DNA of 15,851 bases from an uncultured Erysipelotrichaceae bacterium (GCA_934675465.1 CAKUQM010000038.1:1-15851); one strand, 5' to 3'; shown: positions 1 through 7,836, numbered from the stretch's first letter. A program made the numbers and translations. Notes: generated from the letters alone by a model not told the origin.

Positions 1-731
1 TCATTAATCTTATAAGCCAAGATTCTAGCATCATAGTTTCTGATTGTACTTGGTGATTTTTCATAGGCATTAGAAATTATAAAAGGATTTCTAGAGATAG
101 TAACTAAGAGATTAATTAAAAAGTTTATTTCATAGTATTTTGGAATAGTGTAACCATATTCATTTATTAGATTTTCTGTTTCTAAACATATTTCATTTAC
201 GGGAATATTAGGAAAATAGTCTTTAAAATTATCGATATCTGAAAAGAAAGAATAAGATTCGTTGTGAATAATATTTCCTAATAGTTGTCTTTTATTTTGT
301 TCATCTCCAATAATGCTTACATGATTGTTTTTTCTTTCAATTTTTAAATCATATAATTTTAATTGAGCATTAATTTGAGGAAGCAACTTTAAAAATTTAC
401 TATTCGAAATATAAAAATATTCAGTAATTTCATTTACAATTAAACTATTATTTTTTATTAGAATATATTTAATTATCTTATCGACATTTTCTTCTTCTAT
501 TTGATAGTCAGCCAATATATCATCTATTTCTTCAATAAATGAATCATTTATAAGATAGCCCTTATTATTCGAGATTATGATTTCTTTTTCTTGATTTATA
601 TGTTTAATATCGTTGATTAAAGTTCTTCTTGTGATATCTAAGTCAGAGGTAATTGTTTTTGAAGTAATATACTCATTACAAGAAGAGATTATCTTTAATA
701 TTTCAAGCTGTCTTATGGTGAATTTAACCAT
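1..731 (-). CDS. PRD-domain PTS transcriptional regulator (BglG/LicR type), C-terminus cut by window edge
   Basis: An open frame runs leftward from an ATG at 731 to the window edge with no stop, giving 243 residues. Residues 1-60 form a winged helix-turn-helix (recognition part ITSDLDITRRTLINDIK, about 27-43). A second, helical DNA-binding-like segment follows to about 140. From about 150 the sequence resembles the start of a PRD, with GDEQNKRQLL at 142-151 and NFLINLLVTISRN at 203-215. PRD regulators are phosphorylated by HPr and EII proteins and switch sugar operons on when substrate is present. The gene is divergent from a PTS/GH1 operon, with a 22-bp palindrome between them, so control of that operon is the natural inference. 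No clear Shine-Dalgarno precedes the ATG. The missing part probably holds more PRD and EII-like domains. A LicR-like activator is more likely than an RNA-binding antiterminator because of the N-terminal HTH. Confidence 0.8.
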   Translation of the reverse strand, partial: MVKFTIRQLEILKIISSCNEYITSKTITSDLDITRRTLINDIKHINQEKEIIISNNKGYLINDSFIEEIDDILADYQIEEENVDKIIKYILIKNNSLIVNEITEYFYISNSKFLKLLPQINAQLKLYDLKIERKNNHVSIIGDEQNKRQLLGNIIHNESYSFFSDIDNFKDYFPNIPVNEICLETENLINEYGYTIPKYYEINFLINLLVTISRNPFIISNAYEKSPSTIRNYDARILAYKIN

Positions 732-762
732 GTTTATATTAAAACATAAAATTTAATAGATG

Positions 763-784
763 TATTTCACAATGGTGTGAAATA
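763..784. promoter_or_regulatory. Operator-like perfect inverted repeat
   Basis: TATTTCACA and TGTGAAATA are perfect 9-bp arms around a 4-nt ATGG spacer. The site sits between the divergent PRD regulator and the GH1/PTS operon. On the minus strand a TTGTGA inside the repeat could serve as the -35 of the regulator gene (spaced about 17-18 nt from TATGTT), which would allow autoregulation. The cognate protein is inferred from position only. Confidence 0.6.
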
Positions 785-791
785 TAAGAAA

Positions 792-819
792 TTACAATCA
801 TTTTACAAAGTGATATATT
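792..819 (+). promoter_or_regulatory. Candidate promoter of the GH1/PTS operon
   Basis: TTACAA at 792-797 is followed, after 16 nt, by TATATT at 814-819, with an extended -10 TG at 811-812. The site lies just downstream of the palindrome. Transcription would begin near 826, leaving a leader of only about 13 nt that starts at the RBS (GTGAGG, 826-831). That is unusually short, so the call is tentative. Confidence 0.35.
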
Positions 820-838
820 GCTCATGTGAGGTAAACAT

Positions 839-2221
839 ATGACTGGTAGAAAGTTTTTGTGGGGCGGTGCTACTGCTTCATATCAGTGCGAAGGTGCTTG
901 GAACGAAGACGATAAGGCTCTAAGTATGTGGGACAAATATCTTCATGATAATAATTTAGAAAATGGAGATGTTGCGAGTGATCATTATCATAAATATAAG
1001 GAAGATATTAAGTTAATGGCTGAAGGTGGTCATAATGCTTATAGATTTTCGATTTCTTGGCCTAGAATCATTAAAAACAAGGAAGGCGAAGTAAACAAGA
1101 AGGGAATTGAATTCTATAGATCTTTAATTGATGAATGTAGAAAATATAATATTGAACCTTTTGTTACTTGTTACCACTGGGATTTACCAGAATATTGGCA
1201 AGAATGTGGTGGCTGGTTGAATAAGGACGTTGTCTATGCCTTTGCGAAATATTGTGAAGTATTGTTTAAAGAATTTAGTGATGTAAAATTCTTTTCAACA
1301 TTCAATGAACCAAAGTGGTTTATATTTAGCGGCTATATGTCAGGCAACTATCCACCAAATCATGTTGGTAATGTTCAAGAAGTAATTGAATGCTGTTATA
1401 ACGTGATGTTGGCTAGCGCTTTGGCTGTTAAGAAATATAAAGAAGGCAACTATAATGGTGAGATTGGTTTAGTTGCTTCTTATCAAACAATTTATTCAGT
1501 TGGCGATAATAGAGAGGCTATTAGAAATGCTGAGAATTATTGTAATAATTGGCAAACAGAAACAGCGTGTCTTGGAAGATTCCCTGCTGATATGGTAGAA
1601 AAACTAAAGAACAGTGGTTATGACTTTAGTTTTGTGAAAGAAGAAGACTTAGAAATTATTAAAGATAATACAGTAGATTTCATCGGTCTTAATTATTATT
1701 CTCCACAATATGTGCTTCCATATAGTGGTGGTGAGACAAACGTTAAAGTTAATAATTTAGGTAAGAATTATAAGGGTGATATGAGAAGTGTTGTTAAGGG
1801 TTGGTTTGAAATTGATAACGACACTATGCAAAAGCTTCCTCATAATCCTTGGAACATGGTTAATAAACCTGAGACGATGTATGATGCGGTAGCTAGAAAT
1901 AATTATTTAAATAAGCCTATGTATCTTACTGAAAATGGTTTAGGCATGTATGAGGATATTCATGGTGATTTAAATGATGATGAAAGAATTGAGTATATCA
2001 AAGAGAATGTTAGAGCTTTATTGAAGGCTAAAAAAGATGGTTCTGATATTAATGGTTACTTTGTATGGTCACCGTTTGACTTATATTCTTGGAAAAATGG
2101 AACTGAAAAAAGATATGGTTTAATCGCGGTAGACTTCAAGAATAACTGCAAGAGAATTCCAAAGAAGTCATATTATTGGTATCGCGATGAAATAAATAGT
2201 GATTGGGAGGATGTAAGATGA
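839..2221 (+). CDS. 6-phospho-beta-glucosidase, glycoside hydrolase family 1 (first paralogue)
   Basis: This 460-aa cytoplasmic (alpha/beta)8-barrel enzyme should hydrolyse phosphorylated beta-glucosides delivered by the PTS. The GH1 signature starts at residue 7 (LWGGATASYQCEGAW). The acid/base Glu is E157 in TFNEP and the nucleophile is E365 in LTENG. S417, K424 and Y426 in the segment SWKNGTEKRYG match the Ser/Lys/Tyr set that binds the 6-phosphate in phospho-beta-glycosidases, so a phosphorylated substrate is likely. The usual W-E-I-Y-P segment before the nucleophile is replaced by NPWNMVNKPETMYDA (337-351), a clear difference from the second GH1 at 4195. It is the first gene of the operon with RBS GTGAGG at 826-831, and its stop overlaps the EIIB start (ATGA). 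Glucoside versus galactoside preference cannot be fixed by eye. Confidence 0.93.
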   Translation: MTGRKFLWGGATASYQCEGAWNEDDKALSMWDKYLHDNNLENGDVASDHYHKYKEDIKLMAEGGHNAYRFSISWPRIIKNKEGEVNKKGIEFYRSLIDECRKYNIEPFVTCYHWDLPEYWQECGGWLNKDVVYAFAKYCEVLFKEFSDVKFFSTFNEPKWFIFSGYMSGNYPPNHVGNVQEVIECCYNVMLASALAVKKYKEGNYNGEIGLVASYQTIYSVGDNREAIRNAENYCNNWQTETACLGRFPADMVEKLKNSGYDFSFVKEEDLEIIKDNTVDFIGLNYYSPQYVLPYSGGETNVKVNNLGKNYKGDMRSVVKGWFEIDNDTMQKLPHNPWNMVNKPETMYDAVARNNYLNKPMYLTENGLGMYEDIHGDLNDDERIEYIKENVRALLKAKKDGSDINGYFVWSPFDLYSWKNGTEKRYGLIAVDFKNNCKRIPKKSYYWYRDEINSDWEDVR

Positions 2222-2514
2222 TCAATATAGTTTTAGTTTGTAATGCGGGAATGTCAACAAGTATGTTGGCAAAAAGAATGGTTGAAGCGGGAAAGGGCGA
2301 ATTTGATGTTAATGCTTATAGTGAACAAGAGTATCTAAAGCACACTGATGTAGCCGACATCATTATGGTTGGCCCACAAGTACGTTATTTAATTGACCAA
2401 ATTAAAGAGAGTACTAAAAATCGTATTCCGGTTGTAAGTATCAACCCCCTTGCTTATGGAAGAATGAATGCAGCTGAAGTTCTTAAGCAAGCTAAAGAGA
2501 TACTAAACAAATAA
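2218..2514 (+). CDS. PTS EIIB component, lactose/cellobiose family
   Basis: This 98-aa protein begins MINIVLVCNAGMSTSML. C8 in the P-loop-like C-x5-S context is the cysteine that takes phosphate from EIIA and passes it to the sugar. Size and motif are typical of the cellobiose/lactose IIB fold. The ATG at 2218 overlaps the upstream stop and has a strong RBS (GGGAGG, 2205-2210) seven bases away. An upstream in-frame TTG at 2203 lies within that RBS and is rejected. It forms the PTS complex with EIIC at 2536 and EIIA at 3863. Confidence 0.94.
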   Translation: MINIVLVCNAGMSTSMLAKRMVEAGKGEFDVNAYSEQEYLKHTDVADIIMVGPQVRYLIDQIKESTKNRIPVVSINPLAYGRMNAAEVLKQAKEILNK

Positions 2515-2535
2515 ATTTAAGAGGAGATATTTATT

Positions 2536-3816
2536 ATGGAAAAATTTATTGCGTGGCTTGAGAAGCATTTAATGCCTATCGCCAACAAAATTGCTAAACA
2601 AAGACATTTGATGGCTATTCGTGATACTTTCATGACTATTTTGCCGCCTCTATTCTTTGGTGCAATCATCGCTGTTATTAACGCTGGTTCAGGTTTTGAA
2701 TCAACTAATGCTTTCTTAGTAGCTTGGAAAAACTTTGCAACTAACAACTCATTAATTCTTGGTTGGTTAAATCTAATCACAATGAGCGTTATGTCATTAT
2801 ATGTATGTATTGGTATTACATATTACTTATCAAAAAGATATGAACTAAATGTATTTATGCCACTTATTACTGCAGTTGCTGGTTTTGTAATGTTGGCTAG
2901 TTATCCACAAGAATTAGGTTATGGTAATGCCTTAGTTCAAATCACATATTGGGATGGTAAGGGTATTTTAGTTGCGATTTTTGTAGCTATCTTTACTGTT
3001 GAAATGTTTAAGCTAATGAGAGATAAGAAAGTCGGCTATATTAAGATGCCAGATTCAGTGCCTGCTGCATTATCTGATACTTTCGCTTCTCTTGTTCCAA
3101 CAATCATTATTTTAACTATTGATTCTATTATCTTCACTATTTGTTCAAAGGCTGCTGGAACTTCTTTAGCTGGAGTTGTAATCAACATTTTATCACCTGC
3201 CTTTGAAGTAGCTGATTCACTACCTGTAGCAATGTTGGTCGCATTCCTTCTAAATGTTGGTTGGTTCTTTGGTATCCATGATGCTGTATGGAGTGGCTTA
3301 TTAGCTCCAATTGAATATGGTACTTTATCAATCAATGCTGCTGCTAAAGCTGCTGGCACTGTTTTACCACATGTATTTACTGTATCATTCTGGTGCTACT
3401 TTGGTATTATCGGTGGTCTTGGCAACTGTTTAGCCTTGGGTATTTTATGTTTAACTTCTAAGAAAGAAGATATTAAGATGGTTGGTAAGCTTGGTATTAT
3501 TCCTGCTTTCTTTGGAATCTCAGAACCTATTACATTTGGTCTTCCTATCATGCTTAATCCAATTTTGTTTATTCCATGTTTCTTAACTTCTATTGTTAAT
3601 GTTACTGTTTCATACTTATTGATGTCTGCTGATGTTATTGGTAGAACTTTCGCAATGTTGTCATATAATATGCCATCTATCTTTGGTTCATATTTAGCAA
3701 CAGGTGATATTAAGGCTGCAGTATTGATTGTAGTGTTGATACTTGTTGATATTGTAATCTATTATCCGTTCTTTAAGGCTCACGAGAGAAACTGTGATAA
3801 GCTAATGTCAGAATAA
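2536..3816 (+). CDS. PTS EIIC membrane permease, lactose/cellobiose family
   Basis: This 426-aa integral membrane protein has about ten hydrophobic segments, starting near residue 30. It carries the sugar across the membrane for phosphorylation by EIIB. Family landmarks are an amphipathic N-terminus (MEKFIAWLEKHLMPIANKIA), the FFGIHD loop with H248, and FFGISEPITFG with E330. These correspond to the His and Glu that bind sugar in the known diacetylchitobiose EIIC structure. An RBS (AGAGGAG) lies at about 2520-2527. The length is typical. A hairpin terminator follows directly, so expression of the downstream genes may be attenuated. Cellobiose or another aryl/alkyl beta-glucoside is the most likely substrate given the two flanking GH1 enzymes. 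Confidence 0.94.
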   Translation: MEKFIAWLEKHLMPIANKIAKQRHLMAIRDTFMTILPPLFFGAIIAVINAGSGFESTNAFLVAWKNFATNNSLILGWLNLITMSVMSLYVCIGITYYLSKRYELNVFMPLITAVAGFVMLASYPQELGYGNALVQITYWDGKGILVAIFVAIFTVEMFKLMRDKKVGYIKMPDSVPAALSDTFASLVPTIIILTIDSIIFTICSKAAGTSLAGVVINILSPAFEVADSLPVAMLVAFLLNVGWFFGIHDAVWSGLLAPIEYGTLSINAAAKAAGTVLPHVFTVSFWCYFGIIGGLGNCLALGILCLTSKKEDIKMVGKLGIIPAFFGISEPITFGLPIMLNPILFIPCFLTSIVNVTVSYLLMSADVIGRTFAMLSYNMPSIFGSYLATGDIKAAVLIVVLILVDIVIYYPFFKAHERNCDKLMSE

Positions 3817-3819
3817 TTG

Positions 3820-3845
3820 ATTAGGAGCCACTTGTGGCTCCTAAT
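3820..3845 (+). terminator. Intra-operon terminator-like hairpin between EIIC and EIIA
   Basis: ATTAGGAGCCAC and GTGGCTCCTAAT form a perfect 12-bp inverted repeat around TT, followed by a short U-tract (TTTT within 3845-3849). It starts four bases after the EIIC stop and ends about 18 bases before the EIIA start. A partial intrinsic terminator or 3'-end stabiliser is plausible. Confidence 0.7.
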
Positions 3846-3862
3846 TTTAGAAAGGGTATTTT

Positions 3863-4195
3863 ATGGAGAATATAATTACTGAGGAGCAATCATTTACGCT
3901 TATATTACATGCAGGCAATGCTAAGAGTAGTTTTATGGAGGCTGTTAATTTTGCCAATAAGGGTGAATTTGATAAAGCCGAAGATAAGATGAAAGAGGCT
4001 GAAGTTGAGCTTAACAAGGCTCATCAGATGCAAACAGATCTTTTGGTTAAGATGGCCAATGGTGAAGCTTGTTATGCAGATCTTTTAATGGTTCATGCTC
4101 AAGATCATTTAAATAATGCGATTATGATGAAAGATCTTGCTAGACAAATCATTTACATGCAAAAAGAAATATATGATTTAAAAAAGGATAAATAA
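3863..4195 (+). CDS. PTS EIIA component, lactose/cellobiose family
   Basis: This is a 110-aa all-helical protein. H78 in LLMVHAQDHL is the phospho-accepting histidine, and D81 is the conserved Asp that binds metal at the trimer axis in the lactose IIA. HAGNAKSSFMEA at 16-27 is also family-typical. It passes phosphate from HPr to C8 of the EIIB at 2218. It begins downstream of the intercistronic hairpin with RBS AAAGGG (about 3851-3855). Its stop overlaps the next gene by one base (TAATG), suggesting translational coupling to the second GH1. Confidence 0.94.
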   Translation: MENIITEEQSFTLILHAGNAKSSFMEAVNFANKGEFDKAEDKMKEAEVELNKAHQMQTDLLVKMANGEACYADLLMVHAQDHLNNAIMMKDLARQIIYMQKEIYDLKKDK

Positions 4196-5607
4196 TGACA
4201 TTAAGAAAAGATTTTTTATGGGGTGGTGCTACTGCCTCTTATCAATGTGAAGGTGCTTGGAATGAGGATGATAAGGCTCTAAGCATGTGGGATAAATATT
4301 TACATGAGGGAGGCTATGAAACAGGTGATGTAGCTAGTGATCATTATCATCATTTTAGAGAAGACATTAAAATGATGAAGGATGGTGGTCAAAACTCTTA
4401 TCGTTTTTCTATTTCTTGGCCTAGAATTATTAAGAATATTGAAGGCGAAATTAATCCAAAGGGAATTAAGTTTTATAGAGATTTACTTCTTTGTTTAAAA
4501 GAAAATGACATTACTCCTTTTGTTACTATATATCATTGGGACTTACCACAATATCTTGAGGACAAGGGTGGCTGGTTGAATGAAGAAACATGTTATGCGT
4601 ATCAATATTTCGCTAAGGTATGTTTTGACAACTTTGGCGATTTAGTTAAACATTGGGTGACTTTTAATGAACCTAAGTGGTGTACAGCTTCTGGCTATCT
4701 TGTTGGTAATTATCCACCAGGCCACAAAGATCCTTATGAGATGATAGTAGCTGCTTATCATATTATGTTTGCGAGTGCTTTAGCTGTTAAAGAATTTAAG
4801 GAAAATAATTATGAGGGTCAAATTGGTATTGTACATTCATTTTCTCCTGTTAATGGTGTTGATGATACCTTAAAGACTAGAATCGCTATGCGTTTTGCGG
4901 ATAATTATGCAAATAGATGGGTTCTTGATACTGCCGCTAAGGGCGAATTGCCTTTTGATTTGTTGGAGTCTTTGAGTGAAAAGTTTGATTTGTCTTTTAT
5001 TAAAGATGAACATTTACCTATTATTAAGAATAATACTGTTGATTTCTTGGGTTTAAATTATTATTCACATACTTTGGTGAAGCCTTATACAGAAGGTGAA
5101 ACTAATTTTGTCGTTAATAATAGTGGTAAGAACTTTAAAGGCAAGAATACTGTAATCATTAAAGGATGGTTTGAACAAATCTTTGATAATCCAAATGCTA
5201 CTTATACTGAATGGGGAACTGAAATTTATCCTCAAGGTTTAGAAAAGGGCTTAATTGAAGCTTATAATGATTATCATCTGCCTATTTATATTACAGAAAA
5301 TGGTATAGGTGTAAGAGAAGATGTTAAGGTAAGTCAGGTTCAAGATGATTATCGTATTTCATTTATGAACGATCATATTAATGCCATTATGAATGCGGTT
5401 GATAAGGGTGTTGATGTAAGAGGCTATTATGCATGGAGTTCTTTTGACTTGTATTCTTGGAAAAATGGTGTTGAGAAAAGATATGGCTTAGTAGCGATAG
5501 ACTTTGATGATGAGAATCTAAAGAGAACACCTAAGAAGAGTTACTATTGGTTTAAGGATATCATTGAAAGTAATGGAGATAAGATTAAGCGTAAGAAGAA
5601 CTTTTAA
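4195..5607 (+). CDS. 6-phospho-beta-glucosidase, glycoside hydrolase family 1 (second paralogue)
   Basis: This 470-aa GH1 enzyme is homologous to the product at 839 over its whole length. The N-terminal region is close to identical in protein (GGATASYQCEGAWNEDDKAL), but many codons differ, so the duplication is not recent. The acid/base is E159 (TFNEP), the nucleophile is E368 (ITENG), and the phosphate-binding set is S421, K428 and Y430. Unlike the first paralogue it keeps the WGTEIYPQGL segment (340-349) usual in the family. The start is coupled to the EIIA stop. Two different aglycone pockets on a shared PTS would widen the range of beta-glucosides used, which is an inference from the sequence differences. 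Confidence 0.93.
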   Translation: MTLRKDFLWGGATASYQCEGAWNEDDKALSMWDKYLHEGGYETGDVASDHYHHFREDIKMMKDGGQNSYRFSISWPRIIKNIEGEINPKGIKFYRDLLLCLKENDITPFVTIYHWDLPQYLEDKGGWLNEETCYAYQYFAKVCFDNFGDLVKHWVTFNEPKWCTASGYLVGNYPPGHKDPYEMIVAAYHIMFASALAVKEFKENNYEGQIGIVHSFSPVNGVDDTLKTRIAMRFADNYANRWVLDTAAKGELPFDLLESLSEKFDLSFIKDEHLPIIKNNTVDFLGLNYYSHTLVKPYTEGETNFVVNNSGKNFKGKNTVIIKGWFEQIFDNPNATYTEWGTEIYPQGLEKGLIEAYNDYHLPIYITENGIGVREDVKVSQVQDDYRISFMNDHINAIMNAVDKGVDVRGYYAWSSFDLYSWKNGVEKRYGLVAIDFDDENLKRTPKKSYYWFKDIIESNGDKIKRKKNF

Positions 5608-5635
5608 TCTATAATAAATTGGTGAGGTATTTTGA

Positions 5636-7009
5636 ATGAATTATGATGTAGTTATTATAGGTGCAGGACCTGGTGGTATTTATTCTGCATATGAACTGGT
5701 TAAAAAAGACCCTAGTCTAAAGATTTGTCTATTAGATAGTGGTAATGCTCTAAATAAGAGACATTGTCCGATTGATGGCAAGAATATTAAGTCATGTATC
5801 AATTGTAAATCATGCTCAATCATGTCAGGTTTTGGTGGAGCAGGTGCTTTCTCTGATGGTAAATATAATATTACTAATGACTTTGGTGGTACTTTATATG
5901 AATACATTGGCTATGATAAGGCATTAGACTTAATGAACTATGTGGATGAAATCAATGTTGAACACGGTGGTCAAAACTGTAAGAAATATTCAACAGCTGG
6001 AACTAAATTAAAGAAGATTTGTATGCAAAACTCTTTAAAGTTATTAGATGCTGAAGTAAGACACTTAGGAACTGATGTTAACTATATCGTTTTAGAAAAT
6101 ATATACAATGAAATTAAGGATCATGCAGATATCATCTTTAATACACCTGTAACTGATGTTATTGCCAATGGTGATAATGACTTTAGTGTAGTAACTGATA
6201 AGGAAACATATAACTGTAAAGACTTAATCATTTCAGTAGGAAGATCTGGCTCATCTTGGATGGAAAAGATTTGTAAGAGCCTAGATATTCCAACTAAATC
6301 AAATAGAGTAGATATCGGTGTTAGAGTAGAAATACCTGCTGTAATCTTCTCAGACATTACTGATGAACTATATGAATCAAAGATTGTCTATCGTACTCCA
6401 CACTGGGAAGATAATGTTAGAACCTTCTGTATGAACCCTAATGGTATTGTCGTAAACGAGAATACTAATGGTATTATTACTGTAAATGGTCACTCATATG
6501 AGGGCGATGATAAAAAGACTGAAAACACTAACTTCGCCTTACTTGTATCTAAAAACTTCTCATATCCATTTAAAGACTCTAATGGCTATGGTGAATCAAT
6601 TGCTAGATTATCTAATATGTTAGGTGGTGGTGTCATTGTTCAAAGATTCGGTGATCTTGAAAGAGGAAGAAGATCAACACCTGCAAGAATTGCAGAAGGT
6701 TGTGTTAGACCTACATTAAATGCTACTCCAGGTGACTTATCTCTAGTGCTTCCAAAAAGAATCCTAGACTCTATCATTGATATGATTCATGCGCTAGATA
6801 AGATTGCCCCAGGTACGGCTAACGATGATACATTGTTGTATGGTGTAGAAGTTAAATTCTATAATATGACAGTAGAAGTTGATAATAATCTAATGTCTAA
6901 GTACAAGGGACTATTTGTCATTGGTGATGGTTCTGGTATTACCCACTCGCTATCACATGCATCTGCAAGTGGTGTCTATGTAGCAAGATATATTACTAAT
7001 AATTTATAA
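5636..7009 (+). CDS. FAD-dependent oxidoreductase/dehydrogenase, COG2509-like
   Basis: This 457-aa protein has an N-terminal Rossmann dinucleotide-binding motif (GAGPGG, 9-14) and a C-terminal FAD-binding GDGSG (430-434) followed by THSLSHASASG. After the first strand-helix unit comes a cysteine-rich insert: C44, then C54, C57 and C60 in a CxxCxxC arrangement, then IMSGFGGAGAFSDGK (62-76). This layout is characteristic of the uncharacterised COG2509 FAD-dependent dehydrogenases. The substrate is unknown. RBS GGTGAGG (5620-5626) precedes the ATG. The gap to the GH1 stop is 28 bases, so it is probably the last gene of the PTS operon. Whether it acts on sugars is not shown. The cysteines could bind Fe-S or Zn, or form redox disulfides. 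Confidence 0.85.
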   Translation: MNYDVVIIGAGPGGIYSAYELVKKDPSLKICLLDSGNALNKRHCPIDGKNIKSCINCKSCSIMSGFGGAGAFSDGKYNITNDFGGTLYEYIGYDKALDLMNYVDEINVEHGGQNCKKYSTAGTKLKKICMQNSLKLLDAEVRHLGTDVNYIVLENIYNEIKDHADIIFNTPVTDVIANGDNDFSVVTDKETYNCKDLIISVGRSGSSWMEKICKSLDIPTKSNRVDIGVRVEIPAVIFSDITDELYESKIVYRTPHWEDNVRTFCMNPNGIVVNENTNGIITVNGHSYEGDDKKTENTNFALLVSKNFSYPFKDSNGYGESIARLSNMLGGGVIVQRFGDLERGRRSTPARIAEGCVRPTLNATPGDLSLVLPKRILDSIIDMIHALDKIAPGTANDDTLLYGVEVKFYNMTVEVDNNLMSKYKGLFVIGDGSGITHSLSHASASGVYVARYITNNL

Positions 7010-7015
7010 AAATAT

Positions 7016-7043
7016 AAGGTGTCTTCATAAATGTGGACATCTT
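7016..7043 (+). terminator. Weak terminator candidate after the FAD oxidoreductase
   Basis: AAGGTGTC pairs with GACATCTT (8 bp, one G-U) around a 12-nt loop and is followed by TTATTAT. It lies seven bases after the stop codon. The weak U-tract makes it uncertain. Confidence 0.4.
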
Positions 7044-7088
7044 TTATTATGTTGCAAAACAAAAATATCTAATTTTTATGAAAAGGGC

Positions 7089-7116
7089 TTTCATTATTTT
7101 TTGTTTGTGTTAAGAT
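7089..7116 (+). promoter_or_regulatory. Candidate promoter of the riboswitch/xpt operon
   Basis: An extended -10 TGT-TAAGAT (TG at 7108-7109, hexamer 7111-7116) has TTTCAT at 7089-7094 as a possible -35 (16-nt spacer). The start site would be near 7123, just before the aptamer. Confidence 0.4.
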
Positions 7117-7127
7117 ACTTACATATA

Positions 7128-7197
7128 CATCGTATAATCCTTTGGATATGGCAAGGGAGTTTCTACATTGCTACCGTAAATAGCATTACTATGAATG
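7128..7197 (+). promoter_or_regulatory. Purine riboswitch aptamer, guanine class
   Basis: The conserved purine-aptamer core is present: ATAAT (7134-7138), P2 CCTTTG/CAAGGG (7139-7144 and 7152-7157) capped by GGATATGG, GTTTCTAC, the L3 sequence CCGTAAA, P3 (arms either side of CCGTAAA, one T-T mismatch), and ACTATG. The base that pairs with the ligand is C7189 in ACTATG, as in the B. subtilis xpt guanine riboswitch (U in adenine types). This predicts guanine or hypoxanthine binding. P1 is short (CAT-CGT with ATG-AATG, one bulged A). It controls xpt and probably the nucleoside transporter downstream. Confidence 0.92.
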
Positions 7198-7262
7198 AGC
7201 CGTCTTTTGTATCTGGCTTGTCCCTTGACGATGTTAGGATACTTAGGGGGGCTTTTCTTTTT
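7195..7262 (+). promoter_or_regulatory. Riboswitch expression platform: terminator/antiterminator overlapping the xpt RBS
   Basis: A terminator can form between GTCCCTT (7220-7226) and GGGGGGC (7246-7252), followed directly by the U-tract 7253-7262. An alternative antiterminator pairs ATGAGCC (7195-7201, which includes the P1 3' strand) with GGCTTGT (7215-7221), so the two are mutually exclusive. The 3' arm of the terminator is also the xpt RBS (AGGGGGG, 7245-7251), so ligand binding could block both transcription and translation. CAAGGGA (7152-7158, in P2) is also fully complementary to TCCCTTG (7221-7227). Confidence 0.6.
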
Positions 7263-7836
7263 GAAACTTTTAGAAGATAAAATCTTAAGTGATGGCATTA
7301 TTTTAAATGGTGACATCTTAAAGATTGATAATTTTTTGAATCATCAAATCGATGTTGAATTGTTGGATCAAATGGGTCAAGAGTTTAAGAAACTTTATTC
7401 TGACAGCAAGATTAATAAGATATTAACAATAGAATCTAGTGGTATTGGTATTGCGGTAATGGCTGCAAGATATTTTAATAATTGTCCTGTTGTTTATGCG
7501 AAAAAGGGCAAGTCATCAAATATTGGTGGCGAAGTTTATGAGTGTGTGGAGAAGTCATATACTCGTAATGTTGAATATCATATTCAGGTTTCTAAGAGAT
7601 ATTTAAATGAAAATGATAATGTATTAATTATTGATGATTTCTTGGCTAATGGTGAGGCTTTAAATGCGCTTATTAATATTTGTAAGCAAGCAGGCGCAAC
7701 AGTTGAGGGTTGTGGTATTGCGGTAAGTAAGTCTTATCAACCAGGTGAAGAAAGAATTAAGAATATGGGGGTTAGGGTTGAGTCTCTTGCACGTATTAAG
7801 TCTATGCATGATGGTTCAATCGAGTTTTTTGGTTAA
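7261..7836 (+). CDS. xpt: Xanthine phosphoribosyltransferase
   Basis: This enzyme converts xanthine and PRPP to XMP in purine salvage. From a TTG start the protein is 191 aa, matching the usual Xpt length (about 190-194). It aligns with B. subtilis Xpt from the first residues, for example DNFLNHQID at 23-31 and TIESSGI at 56-62. The PRPP-binding motif is VLIIDDFLANGEA at 121-133, and the C-terminal VESLARIKSM (173-182) is family-typical. The TTG is preferred because AGGGGGG ends nine bases upstream. An ATG at 7195 would lie inside the aptamer and add 22 unrelated residues. The guanine riboswitch upstream supports the assignment, since xpt is a classic target. The 40-base gap to the next gene suggests co-transcription with the nucleoside transporter. 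Confidence 0.93.
   Translation: MKLLEDKILSDGIILNGDILKIDNFLNHQIDVELLDQMGQEFKKLYSDSKINKILTIESSGIGIAVMAARYFNNCPVVYAKKGKSSNIGGEVYECVEKSYTRNVEYHIQVSKRYLNENDNVLIIDDFLANGEALNALINICKQAGATVEGCGIAVSKSYQPGEERIKNMGVRVESLARIKSMHDGSIEFFG

Noticed and set aside
7078..7102. ATGAAA/TTTCAT hairpin followed by a T-run as a terminator for the FAD gene
   Set aside because: The stem is only 6 bp with one G-C pair and overlaps the likely -35 of the xpt promoter, so it is not listed as a feature, though it could contribute to termination.
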